Source: JADGHX01 sp035760965
GTDB taxonomy: Bacteria; Pseudomonadota; Gammaproteobacteria; Steroidobacterales; Steroidobacteraceae
Direction of reading: 5' to 3'
Assembly: GCA_035760965.1 (NCBI GenBank)
Contig: DASTRY010000054.1
Coordinates: forward strand, 1 to 64,000
Length of the DNA: 64,000 bases
Below are positions 31,853 through 40,364 of the stretch, in pieces; position 1 is the stretch's first letter, and each line of letters opens with the position of its first letter. Under the pieces are notes generated by a model, which searched no databases, had not been told where the DNA came from, and worked only from the letters and a program-made list of their open reading frames with translations. The position numbers and the translations under genes were made by a program.

Positions 31853-34297
31853 TCACATGAAGCGCTCGAGCGCCGCCCGCAGCTCGTCCATCGTCTGGAA
31901 GCGCTTCGTCTTGTCGACGGCCATCGCCTTCGCCACCAGGTCGCCCAGCCCGGGCGGCAGGTTCGGGTTGACCTCCTGAGCGGGCCGCGCCTTGCCCTGC
32001 ACGTGCTGGTACATCACCGACATGTGATCGCCGCGCGAGTAAGGCGGCACGCCGGTCAGCATCTCGTAGAGGATGACGCCGACCGCGTAGATGTCGGCGC
32101 GCTCGTCCACTTTCTTCCCGAGGATCTGCTCCGGCGCCATGTACTTCGGCGAGCCGATCACGTAGCCGGTCTTGGTGAGCTGCGTGTCGCCCTCGCGCTG
32201 CGCCGCCGCGACACCGAAGTCCACGATCTTCAGCAACCCTTCCTGGTTGATGAGCACGTTCGCCGGCTTCAGGTCGCGATGCACGATGCCCACCTGGTGC
32301 GCGACGGCCATGCCCGTGCAGATGTCGCAGCCGAAGCCGAGCGCGCGGCGCAGGTCCATCGGCTTCTCGTTCACGATCTCGCCCGAGAGCGTATGCGAGG
32401 GGAAGTACTCCATCGAGATGGCGTAGTTCCCCTGGATGTACAGGAAGTCGTAGATGCGGATGACGTTCTTGTGCGTGATCTTGCGCGAGTAGCGCAGCTC
32501 GTGGACGAAGCGCTTCATCACCTCTTCGTCCTGCGACACGTTCGGGTTCAGGAATTTCAGGATGAGCCGCTCGTCGACGACGGTGTCTTCCATCAGCAGC
32601 ACGGTGCCGAAGGCGCCGCGGCCGATGCGGTCGATGTACTTGTAGCGTCCTTCGATGACATCGCCCGGCTTCAACTGCGAGATGTCGAGCTTGCTCGCCG
32701 CTTCCGCCTGCCGCGCGGCCTGCTGGATCGACGCCTCCGACATGAGCTGCGTGCGCTGGTGCTCGACCTGCGGCGCCGCGGCTTGCGGCGGCCGGATGGC
32801 CGAGGGCAGCGGCGTCGCGGCGCCCGTGCCGGTGGCCGGCATGGCCCGCGGAATGGAGCTGCCGACGACGATGCGATTGTCGAGCTCCGCCAGCGCGGCG
32901 GAAGCCATGCGCGAGATCGTCTGATCGGGCGTGTTCGCTTGCGCTTGCAGCTCGGTGCGCACGACATCGGCGCGCCGTTCGTCCGCGAGCTTCGCGACCG
33001 CCTGGATCGCCTCGGCCCGGATTTCCCGTTCGGGGCGCGAGAGGAACGGCAGCAGCGTGTCGACCATCCGCGCATCGCCGAGCTTGCCGAGCGCGCGCAC
33101 GACGATCGGCATCGTCTTCGCATTCGCGGTGGCGAGCATCTCCGTGAGCCGCGGCACCGCCTTCTTGCTGCCGATCTCGGCTAGCGCGTCGACGGCTCGC
33201 TCGCTGACCCACCAGTCCGTGTCGCGCGTCGCCTTGATGAGGCTGTCGACCGCGCGCTCGTCCTTGGTCTGGTTCAGGATCTCGATGGCGGCGCGCCGCA
33301 CGTCCTCGTCCTTGTCCTGCACGAGCTGCAGAACCGCTTCGATGACCTTCGGCCCGCCGATCTTGCCGAGCGCGTCGGCGGCGCGGCTGCGCACCCACCA
33401 GTCGCTGTCCTTCAGCGCGCCGAGGAGGTGCCGCACCGAGCTCGCGTTGCCCACTTCGTTCAGGACCTCGACGGCCGCGCGGCGCGCGTTCTCGTTCTCG
33501 TCCTTCAGAACCTCGATCAGGTACTTGATCGTCTCGGGGTGGTTCGCCTTGATGACGACGTCGATGGCCTTGTTCTGGACGTCGATCTCGGGGTCCTTCA
33601 GCAGCGCGCACACGCGCTCGATGTCGATGGGCCCGTCCATGCGCTGCAGCGCCGAGAGGGTGGCCGCGCGAATCAGCTTGTTCGGATCTTTCAGCTGCGC
33701 CTGCAGGGCCGTCTGGACTTCGCGCGTGTTGAAGCGCGCCAGCAGGTTGATGATGTGGACGCGCGCGATCGGGTCCTTGCCCTGGATGCGCCCGACCAGC
33801 TCGCCGACCGAGCTCTCGTCGACGATCTCGCCGATGATCCGGAAGAGCGCCGCCTTCTCGTTCGGCTCCTGCTGGTAGGCCGCCGCGAGCAGGTCGCGCA
33901 CGCTGAAGCGGCTCTTCTGCGCGTTGATGACCTCGAGGATCGCGGACTTCGAGATGCCCGGGGTGTTCAGCGCCTCGAGCAGCAGCGACGGCGGATAGTT
34001 CCGGCTGCTGGTGAGCGCCCACGAGATGCCGGCGATGACGCGTGCGCTCCCCTCCACCAGGCCGCGCACGAAGATCGGGAACGTCTTCGGCGAGACGAGC
34101 GCGCCCAGCACGTCGACGAAGGCGACCGTCGCGTTCTTGTCCGCCTCGGGCAGCGCGGCGAACACACACTCGATCGCGGGCGCGCCCAGGTCCTTGAGCT
34201 TGGCGATCGCCTTCTGCGTGGCCGGGCTCGCGGGGTTGGTCGACGACCTGATCTCGGTGACCAGGCGATCAGCGCGCAAGTTCGTGAAAAAGCTCAT
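31853..34297 (-). CDS. HEAT-repeat Ser/Thr protein kinase
   Basis: An 814-residue cytoplasmic fusion. Residues ~1-475 are alpha-helical HEAT/PBS-like repeats, the clearest being two copies of DWW-V-RAxDAL-x-IG (~299-314 and ~361-376). A Pro/Ala linker (~480-545) leads to a complete Hanks-type kinase domain: glycine loop GRGAFG (559-564), Lys581, Glu600, HRDLKPAN (673-680), DFG (693-695) and APE (721-723). All catalytic residues are present, so it should be active. No transmembrane helix or PASTA domain. The two PilT-like ATPase genes follow on the same strand, suggesting phosphorylation control of pilus retraction or a scaffold role; that is inference. Confidence 0.93.
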   Translation of the reverse strand: MSFFTNLRADRLVTEIRSSTNPASPATQKAIAKLKDLGAPAIECVFAALPEADKNATVAFVDVLGALVSPKTFPIFVRGLVEGSARVIAGISWALTSSRNYPPSLLLEALNTPGISKSAILEVINAQKSRFSVRDLLAAAYQQEPNEKAALFRIIGEIVDESSVGELVGRIQGKDPIARVHIINLLARFNTREVQTALQAQLKDPNKLIRAATLSALQRMDGPIDIERVCALLKDPEIDVQNKAIDVVIKANHPETIKYLIEVLKDENENARRAAVEVLNEVGNASSVRHLLGALKDSDWWVRSRAADALGKIGGPKVIEAVLQLVQDKDEDVRRAAIEILNQTKDERAVDSLIKATRDTDWWVSERAVDALAEIGSKKAVPRLTEMLATANAKTMPIVVRALGKLGDARMVDTLLPFLSRPEREIRAEAIQAVAKLADERRADVVRTELQAQANTPDQTISRMASAALAELDNRIVVGSSIPRAMPATGTGAATPLPSAIRPPQAAAPQVEHQRTQLMSEASIQQAARQAEAASKLDISQLKPGDVIEGRYKYIDRIGRGAFGTVLLMEDTVVDERLILKFLNPNVSQDEEVMKRFVHELRYSRKITHKNVIRIYDFLYIQGNYAISMEYFPSHTLSGEIVNEKPMDLRRALGFGCDICTGMAVAHQVGIVHRDLKPANVLINQEGLLKIVDFGVAAAQREGDTQLTKTGYVIGSPKYMAPEQILGKKVDERADIYAVGVILYEMLTGVPPYSRGDHMSVMYQHVQGKARPAQEVNPNLPPGLGDLVAKAMAVDKTKRFQTMDELRAALERFM

Positions 34298-34441
34298 CCG
34301 GCCTTTCCGTTGGGACAAGACCCCGCGCGGACACGACTCCTCCGGCCATCCGTGCGTCGGCACGGGCGCAGCACCACGAGCAGGTACGGGTTGGTCTTTG
34401 TTCTGCCGGTCCTGAAGCAAGAACAGGTCCGACGGCGGGAC

Positions 34442-34447
34442 ATTATG
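34442..34447 (-). promoter_or_regulatory. Extended -10 element for HEAT-kinase gene
   Basis: The minus strand reads TGTGGCATAATG, an extended -10 (TG, one base, CATAAT) about 145 bases before the kinase ATG. No good -35 is present, as is common with extended -10 promoters. It lies in the 239-base divergent spacer shared with apbC. Confidence 0.35.
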
Positions 34448-34500
34448 CCACAGCCGCCGCGCCAAGCTTTGAAGGGGAAGCAAGGAACCCGATCACGCAC

Positions 34501-34506
34501 TACAAT
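34501..34506 (+). promoter_or_regulatory. Candidate -10 element for apbC
   Basis: TACAAT, five of six matches to the sigma70 -10 consensus, is 30 bases before the apbC ATG at 34537. The -35 position has no clear match. The remaining part of the 239-base spacer shows no further gene. Confidence 0.35.
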
Positions 34507-34536
34507 CTCGCGCCCGCCGCACGTCTGGTGTATCCG

Positions 34537-35634
34537 ATGCCCGAGGACTCCGCTCTCGCCGCCATCAAGGCAGCGCTCGAACGTTTTGTCGACCCCTATC
34601 TTGGCGACACGCTCGCCAACGCGCAGGCCGTGCGCGCCGTGGAAGCCCGCGGCGATCGGGTGGTCGCGAAGATCACCCTCGGCTTTCCGGTGGGCGGATA
34701 TGTGCAGGAGCTCACGGACGCCGTTGCGGCGCATCTGCGCGCCGCCGGCATCGCGACACCGGTCGATATCGATCTCGAGGCGGATATTCGCGCTCATTCG
34801 GTGCAAAAGCAGCTGAAACCCCTGACCGGCATCAAGAATATCGTGGCGGTGGCCTCGGGAAAGGGTGGAGTCGGCAAATCCACGGTCGCCGTGAACCTCG
34901 CCCTCGCCTGGGCGGCGCAGGGCGCGCGCGTCGGGCTGCTCGACGCCGACATCTACGGGCCGAGCCAGCCGCTCATGCTCGGGCTCGAGGGGCAGCGGCC
35001 GGGCTCGCCCGATGGCAAGACGCTCACGCCTCTGAAGAGTCACGGTGTCGCAGCGATGTCCATCGGATTTCTGGTGGATGCGGAGCAGCCCATGGTGTGG
35101 CGCGGGCCGATGGTCACGCAGGCGCTGACCCAGCTCCTCTCCGAGACGCAATGGGGGGAGCTCGACTACCTGGTCGTGGACATGCCGCCCGGTACCGGGG
35201 ACATTCAGCTCACGCTGTCCCAGAGAGTACCTGTCTCGGGCGCGGTCATCGTGACCACGCCGCAGGACATCGCGCTCGCCGACGCCCGCAAGGGGCTCAA
35301 GATGTTCGAGAAGGTGTCGGTGCCGGTCCTCGGGATCATCGAGAACATGAGCCTGCACGTCTGCACGAACTGCGGGCACGTCGAGCACATTTTCGGCGCC
35401 GGGGGCGGCGAGCGCATGGCCGAGCAATACGGGGTGGCGCTGCTCGGCGAGCTGCCGCTCGATGCGAAGATTCGCGAGGAAACCGACGGCGGCCGGCCCA
35501 CGGTGGTCGCCGCGCCCGATACGCCGCGGGGCCGTGCCTATTTCGACGCGGCCCGACGCACCGCGGCCGCGCTCGCACGGCGCGCACGGGATCGCAGCAG
35601 CCTCTTTCCGAAAATCGTCGTAGAAGAAAGCTGA
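34537..35634 (+). CDS. apbC: Mrp/ApbC family Fe-S cluster carrier ATPase
   Basis: A 365-residue P-loop protein that binds and transfers [4Fe-4S] clusters to apoproteins. An N-terminal DUF59/MIP18-like domain (~1-90) precedes the deviant Walker A GKGGVGKST (~105), Walker B (YLVVDMPPGTGD) and the cluster-binding CTNC in HVCTNCGHVEHIFG. ATG at 34537 is preferred over the GTG nine bases upstream. dcd follows by 10 bases on the same strand; apbC-dcd proximity to metG is a familiar gammaproteobacterial arrangement. Confidence 0.96.
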   Translation: MPEDSALAAIKAALERFVDPYLGDTLANAQAVRAVEARGDRVVAKITLGFPVGGYVQELTDAVAAHLRAAGIATPVDIDLEADIRAHSVQKQLKPLTGIKNIVAVASGKGGVGKSTVAVNLALAWAAQGARVGLLDADIYGPSQPLMLGLEGQRPGSPDGKTLTPLKSHGVAAMSIGFLVDAEQPMVWRGPMVTQALTQLLSETQWGELDYLVVDMPPGTGDIQLTLSQRVPVSGAVIVTTPQDIALADARKGLKMFEKVSVPVLGIIENMSLHVCTNCGHVEHIFGAGGGERMAEQYGVALLGELPLDAKIREETDGGRPTVVAAPDTPRGRAYFDAARRTAAALARRARDRSSLFPKIVVEES

Positions 35635-35644
35635 GCCTCACTCA

Positions 35645-36211
35645 ATGACAATCAAGTCCGACCACTGGATCCGTCGCATGGCGGCGGATCACCGCATGAT
35701 CGAGCCTTTCGCCTCCGAGCAGGTGCGGCATGCGGACGGGGGGAAGATCGTCTCGTACGGCACCTCGAGCTACGGCTACGACGTGCGCTGCGCGAGCGAG
35801 TTCAAGATCTTCACCAACATCAACTCGACCATCGTCGATCCGAAGCGCTTCGACGCCAAGAGCTTCGTCGACTTCAACGGGGAGGTGTGCATCATCCCGC
35901 CGAACTCGTTCGCGCTGGCCCGTACGGTCGAGTACTTTCGCATCCCGCGCAACGTCCTGGTGGTGTGCCTCGGGAAGAGCACGTACGCGCGTTGCGGGAT
36001 CATCGTCAACGTGACGCCGCTCGAGCCGGAGTGGGAGGGCCACGTGACCCTCGAGTTCTCGAACACGACGCCGCTGCCCGCGAAGATCTACGCGAACGAA
36101 GGCGTCGCGCAGATGCTGTTCTTCGAGTCGGACGAGGTGTGCTCGACCTCGTATCGGGATCGCGGCGGCAAGTACCAGGGGCAGACGGGCGTCACACTGC
36201 CGAAGACCTGA
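35645..36211 (+). CDS. dcd: dCTP deaminase
   Basis: A 188-residue trimeric enzyme that converts dCTP to dUTP, the main source of dUTP for thymidylate synthesis in Proteobacteria. Family blocks are all present: SYGTSSYGYDVRC, LARTVEYFRIPRNVL, GKSTYARCG, the catalytic-Glu region EGHVTLEFSNTTPLPAKIYANEG and the C-terminal lid GKYQGQTGVTLP. Length is exact for the family. It is co-oriented with apbC and converges with hda over 3 bases. Confidence 0.98.
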   Translation: MTIKSDHWIRRMAADHRMIEPFASEQVRHADGGKIVSYGTSSYGYDVRCASEFKIFTNINSTIVDPKRFDAKSFVDFNGEVCIIPPNSFALARTVEYFRIPRNVLVVCLGKSTYARCGIIVNVTPLEPEWEGHVTLEFSNTTPLPAKIYANEGVAQMLFFESDEVCSTSYRDRGGKYQGQTGVTLPKT

Positions 36212-36214
36212 GCC

Positions 36215-36919
36215 TCACGGGCCCGGCGACTCCTGCTCGCGCAGCACCGAGCGGATGAACGGCACGGTCAGCCGGCGCTGCGCGACGAGCGCGGCCTCGT
36301 CGAGCGTGTCGAGCAGCTCATAGAGCGCACGCATGTCGCGCGGGAAGCGGCGCTGCAGCCAGCGCGACGTTTCGTCCGGCAGCTCGAAGCCGCGCGTGTG
36401 GGCGCGCAGGCGCAGCGCTTCCTGCTGCTCGGTTTCATCCAGCGCGCGCAGCTGGAACACCAGGGCCGCGGTGAAACGCGAGCCGAGGTCGGGGAGCGCC
36501 CACTTCAGGAGCGAAGGGGGGCCGGCCGCGGAGACGACGAGACGCGCGCCGCGCTCGTCGATCTCGCGGAAGATGCCGAACAGCGCGTGCTCCCATTCGA
36601 GGTTGCCGATGACGGCGTCGAGATCGTCGAGGCACAGGCAATCGAGCTGCGCCGCGCCTTCCAGGACTTCGGCGCCGAGCGCACGCAGCTCGCCGAGCGG
36701 GAAGTAGCCGGCGCGCGTCGTTTCGCTCGCTCGCACGCAGGCCGCTTGCAGCAGATGACTCTTGCCGGCGCCGTGCGGTCCGCAGATCCAGGCGGTGCCC
36801 GCGAGCGCACCGCCCGCGAGGCGCTCGAGATACGTGGTGGCTTCCGCGTTCCGCGCCGGCAGGAACGTCGCGAACACCGCGCGATCGGGGATGCGAACGC
36901 CGAGAGGCAGCTGCCGCAC
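36215..36919 (-). CDS. hda: DnaA regulatory inactivator Hda
   Basis: A 234-residue AAA+ protein homologous to the ATPase core of DnaA; with the DNA-loaded clamp it promotes hydrolysis of DnaA-ATP after initiation. The N-terminus LPLGVRIPDRAVFATF is the clamp-binding region, followed by Walker A GPHGAGKS, Walker B LCLDDLDAV and the sensor regions. It lacks the DNA-binding domain of DnaA, as expected. It starts with GTG (36919), 12 bases after the phosphatidyltransferase gene; the hda/CDP-alcohol-transferase/DUF2066/purM neighbourhood is typical of related genomes. Confidence 0.93.
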   Translation of the reverse strand: MRQLPLGVRIPDRAVFATFLPARNAEATTYLERLAGGALAGTAWICGPHGAGKSHLLQAACVRASETTRAGYFPLGELRALGAEVLEGAAQLDCLCLDDLDAVIGNLEWEHALFGIFREIDERGARLVVSAAGPPSLLKWALPDLGSRFTAALVFQLRALDETEQQEALRLRAHTRGFELPDETSRWLQRRFPRDMRALYELLDTLDEAALVAQRRLTVPFIRSVLREQESPGP

Positions 36920-36931
36920 GCGCCGTCGCTC

Positions 36932-37528
36932 CTACTGCCGGCCCACCTTGCCGGCGGATGTCGCTGCACTCATGGACGAGGAGCGTGGTGCCGACTCCTC
37001 CCAAGCGCGCCGGGTGAACGCGAACAGATAGTCCCAGCCGGAGAGGACGGTGGTGATGAACGTGATCACGGCGAGCGCCGCCAGCACTTCCGCGGGCGGG
37101 AACTCGACGGCTGCCTTCAGCATGACGCCGAGCAGGTAGCCGAGCTGCAGCAGCGTGTTGATCTTGCTCACGATGGTGGGGCGCCCGCGCAGAGGCCCGA
37201 ACCACAGGCGGAAGATCAGCGCGCCGAGGCCGATCATCACGTCGCGCGCGATGGCCGCGGCCGCGAGCCACCACGGGACGAGACCGAGCCACGTCGTCGT
37301 GACGAACACGGCGACGAGCAGCAGCTTGTCGGCGAGCGGATCGATGAACTTGCCGAACTCGGAGGTCCAGCCGAAGCGCTTCGCGAGATAGCCGTCGAGT
37401 CCGTCGGAGACCGCCGCGATGACGAACAGGACGACAGAGAGCTCGTAGTCGCCCGCCTGCAGCGCGGCGACGATGGGCCACACGAGCGCGATGCGCGCGA
37501 GGCAGATGAGATTGGGGAGGTGCCGCAC
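36932..37528 (-). CDS. CDP-alcohol phosphatidyltransferase family protein
   Basis: A 198-residue inner-membrane enzyme with about five or six helices. The CDP-alcohol motif is complete: DGLDGYLAKRFGWTSEFGKFIDPLADK, split here as DGLDGYLAKR, then G and the DPLAD pair that bind metal. It resembles glycerol-phosphate transferases (PgsA), which make phosphatidylglycerophosphate from CDP-diacylglycerol, but acceptor specificity is not certain; a paralogue, pssA, is at 50576. The GTG start at 37528 follows the DUF2066 gene by 32 bases. A Ser-rich cytosolic tail ends the protein. Confidence 0.88.
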   Translation of the reverse strand: MRHLPNLICLARIALVWPIVAALQAGDYELSVVLFVIAAVSDGLDGYLAKRFGWTSEFGKFIDPLADKLLLVAVFVTTTWLGLVPWWLAAAAIARDVMIGLGALIFRLWFGPLRGRPTIVSKINTLLQLGYLLGVMLKAAVEFPPAEVLAALAVITFITTVLSGWDYLFAFTRRAWEESAPRSSSMSAATSAGKVGRQ

Positions 37529-37560
37529 GGTCGCCTCGCGACGCGGCTACGCGGCCGTCC

Positions 37561-38553
37561 TCACGGCCGGTACTCGTAGACGAGCTGACCGCCGCTGCCG
37601 GCACCGGCGCGCGTGAGTCGCCCGGAGTTGCTGAGTGCGCGGTCGATCGCTTCCGCGCCGCCTCGCACGAGCACGGTGAACGTGGCCGCGCCGCCGTTCA
37701 CCTCCGAGAGATTCACGCGCCGTGTGCCGGGAATGCCTTCGAGCAAGCGGCTCACGGCAGCGTAGTCATTCAACGTGGCGACGCCGCCGACCTGGACCAC
37801 GGCTTCGAGCTCCGTGAGCGGCGCACCGGCATCCTGCACGCGGGCCAGCGCGTCGACTGCGCCGTTCACGCCTGCATCCAACGCTCCGTTCCAGTTCTCG
37901 GTGCCGTACTGCGTTTGCAGCGTCCACTGATAGACGCCGTTCAGCGCCGCGCTGTCGCCGCGCGCGATCAGCACCGCGTCGCCACCGAGCCGCTGTGCGC
38001 CCTGCAGGACGACGTCCTTCGGCAGCTCGACGCCATTCGCGTCGGTCACCGGCACGGGCGCGAGCGAGATCGGCAGACCGCGAGTCTCGGCGGCCCTTTC
38101 CAGCTCGACCCGTACGGTCTCGGCGGTCGCCCCACTCAGCGGGGGCGTGAAGACCACGAGTGTGAACGGTCGCTCGCTATCCCACACGCTGCGGCCCGCT
38201 GCGGCGATGGCCTGTTCGAGCGCGCTGCCGTCGAAGCTGATGCGAGTATCGCCGTTGGCGACGCGCGTGGAGCTCTGCACGTACTTCGCCGCATCCGCGA
38301 CGATGGTGGAGAGCGCCGGGTCTGCGGCCGCTTCGCGCCGGCCGGTCGCACGCACGAGCACGCGTCGCATGGCGTCCTGAACGACTGGGCCGCTCGCGTC
38401 GCCCTTCACGATGACATCGTAAAGACGCACGACGCGCCCGGCCCACGCCTGCGGCGCGAGCACCATAAACGCGATCACGAGCCCTACGAAGGCGACGGAA
38501 AGGTGCCGGCCACGACAATCGGCAGGCGGCGGAGTACGGACGCTGTGGGACAT
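37561..38553 (-). CDS. DUF2066 secreted/periplasmic protein
   Basis: A 330-residue protein of the DUF2066 family. A signal peptide is visible (hydrophobic AFVGLVIAFMVLAPQ, cleavage near AWA-G), followed by the family opening RLYDVIVKGDA and VLVRATGRREAAADP. The C-terminal third (VVQVGGVATLNDYAAVSRLLEGIPG) is also typical. No enzymatic motif is seen and function is unknown. Its position between purM and a phosphatidyltransferase is common in gammaproteobacteria. ATG at 38553 fits the signal peptide better than the upstream GTG. Confidence 0.82.
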   Translation of the reverse strand: MSHSVRTPPPADCRGRHLSVAFVGLVIAFMVLAPQAWAGRVVRLYDVIVKGDASGPVVQDAMRRVLVRATGRREAAADPALSTIVADAAKYVQSSTRVANGDTRISFDGSALEQAIAAAGRSVWDSERPFTLVVFTPPLSGATAETVRVELERAAETRGLPISLAPVPVTDANGVELPKDVVLQGAQRLGGDAVLIARGDSAALNGVYQWTLQTQYGTENWNGALDAGVNGAVDALARVQDAGAPLTELEAVVQVGGVATLNDYAAVSRLLEGIPGTRRVNLSEVNGGAATFTVLVRGGAEAIDRALSNSGRLTRAGAGSGGQLVYEYRP

Positions 38554-38602
38554 GTCGGGATTCGTTGGCTCCGGCGCGGGGACGTGGGCGCCGAGCGGCC
38601 TG

Positions 38603-38608
38603 TACAAT
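38603..38608 (+). promoter_or_regulatory. Candidate -10 element for purM
   Basis: TACAAT lies 10 bases before the purM ATG in the 64-base divergent spacer. If used, the transcript would have almost no leader, so the true start may be farther upstream. No PurR-type palindrome is seen. Confidence 0.25.
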
Positions 38609-38617
38609 ACCACACCT

Positions 38618-39649
38618 ATGAACAAGCTTTCCGGCGTGACCTATCGCGATGCCGGCGTCGACATCGACGCGGGCGATGAGCTCGTCGAGCGCATCAAGCC
38701 GCTCGTCAAACGTACGCAGCGGCCCGAAGTGCTCGCGGGCATCGGCGGTTTTGGCGCGCTGGTGGAGCTCCCTGCCGGCTACAAGCGGCCCGTGCTCGTC
38801 TCGGGCACGGACGGTGTCGGCACGAAGCTACGGCTTGCCATCGAGACCGGCAAGCACGAGACGATCGGCATCGATCTCGTCGCGATGTGCGCGAACGATG
38901 TGGTCGTGCAGGGCGCCGAGCCGCTCTTCTTCCTCGACTACTACGCGACGGGCAAGCTGCGCGTCGAGGTCGCGGCGGCCGTGATTCGCGGCATCGCTGA
39001 AGGTTGCGCGCAGGCCGGCGCGGCGCTCGTCGGCGGCGAAACGGCGGAAATGCCGGGCATGTATCACGGCGAGGACTACGACCTCGCAGGCTTCTGCGTC
39101 GGCGTCGTCGAGAAGGACCGGATCATCGATGGCACGCGCACGCAGGCGGGCGATGCGGTGATCGGTCTCGCCTCGTCCGGTGCGCATTCGAACGGGTACT
39201 CGCTCATCCGCAAGCTCGTCACGCTTTCGGGCGCGAATGCGTCGACCATTCTCGACGGCCGGCCCTTGTTCGAGCGTCTGCTGACACCGACACGCATCTA
39301 CGTGAAATCGGCGCTGGAGCTCGCGCGCAACTTGCCCGTGCGCGGCTTTGCGCACATCACCGGCGGCGGGCTCACGGACAACATTCCGCGCGTGCTGCCG
39401 GACGGGCTCGAAGTCGTTCTCGATCGCGCGCGCTGGAATCGCGATCCGGTGTTCGAGTGGCTGCAGCGCACGGGCCGGATCGAGAGCGCGGAGATGTATC
39501 GCACGTTCAACTGCGGGATCGGCATGGTCGTGATCGTGCCCGCCGAGCACGCGGACGAAGCGATGCGCCTGCTCACCGCTCGCGGGGAGACCGCGAGCAT
39601 CATCGGCGAAGTCCGGCGCGGCAGCGCGGGCGTCGTGATCGTCGAATGA
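38618..39649 (+). CDS. purM: Phosphoribosylformylglycinamidine cyclo-ligase
   Basis: A 343-residue ATP-dependent enzyme closing the imidazole ring (AIR synthetase) in purine synthesis. Hallmarks are TYRDAGVDIDAGDELVERI, the Gly-rich GIGGFGALVELP, VSGTDGVGTKLRLA, GETAEMPGMY and FAHITGGGLTDNIPRVLP. Length and domain order fit the family. ATG at 38618 is the start. It precedes purN by 13 bases, making a two-gene purine operon in the usual order. Confidence 0.98.
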   Translation: MNKLSGVTYRDAGVDIDAGDELVERIKPLVKRTQRPEVLAGIGGFGALVELPAGYKRPVLVSGTDGVGTKLRLAIETGKHETIGIDLVAMCANDVVVQGAEPLFFLDYYATGKLRVEVAAAVIRGIAEGCAQAGAALVGGETAEMPGMYHGEDYDLAGFCVGVVEKDRIIDGTRTQAGDAVIGLASSGAHSNGYSLIRKLVTLSGANASTILDGRPLFERLLTPTRIYVKSALELARNLPVRGFAHITGGGLTDNIPRVLPDGLEVVLDRARWNRDPVFEWLQRTGRIESAEMYRTFNCGIGMVVIVPAEHADEAMRLLTARGETASIIGEVRRGSAGVVIVE

Positions 39650-39662
39650 CGCTGCCGTCGAT

Positions 39663-40364
39663 GTGCTCCCGGACTTCCTCGGTCCGACACCTGTGCGCTT
39701 CGATCGACGTCCTCTAGACCCGCCCTTGCGGCTCGGCGTGCTCATCTCGGGGCGCGGCTCGAACATGCAGGCGGTTGCGCGCGCATGTCGTGAGAAGCGC
39801 ATCAACGCGGAGGTCGTCGTGGTGATCGCGGATCGCGAGGACGCAGGCGGGCTCGCTATCGCGCGGGAGCTGGGTCTGAAGACCACCGTCGTTGCATGGA
39901 AGCAGTTCGCCGATCGCGGGGACTTCGAGCGCGCGCTGGCGCAAGTGCTCGATGAGCATCGCGTGGAGATCGTGGTGCTCGCGGGCTTCATGCGCATCCT
40001 CTCGCCGCAGTTCGCGGAGGCGTACGCCGGTCGGCTCATCAACATTCATCCGGCGCTGCTGCCGAAGTATCGCGGCCTGAATACGCATCGCCGCTGTCTC
40101 GATGCGGGCGATACCGAGCACGGCGCCAGCGTGCACTTCGCCACGGCGGAACTCGACGGCGGGCCGGTCATTCTCCAATCGAGGCTCGATGTGCGACCTG
40201 AGGAGACGGAACAAGAGCTGGCGGCGCGCGTGCTCGCGACCGAGCATGTCATCCTGCCGCGGGTGCTCGGCTGGCTTGCGGACGGCCGGCTCGTGTGGCG
40301 CGAGGGGCGCGGATGGCTCGACGGCAAGCCGCTCGATGCGCCCATCGTGGAGCGCTTTCATTGA
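39663..40364 (+). CDS. purN: Phosphoribosylglycinamide formyltransferase
   Basis: A GART enzyme that transfers formyl from 10-formyltetrahydrofolate to GAR. Key blocks are LISGRGSNMQAV (phosphate binding), LAGFMRILSPQF, INIHPALLPKYRGLNTHRR (catalytic Asn-His) and HGASVHFAT with DGGP. The start is uncertain: GTG 39663 gives 233 residues with a ~20-residue extra N-terminus, GTG 39693 and TTG 39726 are alternatives, and the conserved fold begins at about 39729. Its stop overlaps the DUF3108 TTG. Confidence 0.95.
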   Translation: MLPDFLGPTPVRFDRRPLDPPLRLGVLISGRGSNMQAVARACREKRINAEVVVVIADREDAGGLAIARELGLKTTVVAWKQFADRGDFERALAQVLDEHRVEIVVLAGFMRILSPQFAEAYAGRLINIHPALLPKYRGLNTHRRCLDAGDTEHGASVHFATAELDGGPVILQSRLDVRPEETEQELAARVLATEHVILPRVLGWLADGRLVWREGRGWLDGKPLDAPIVERFH

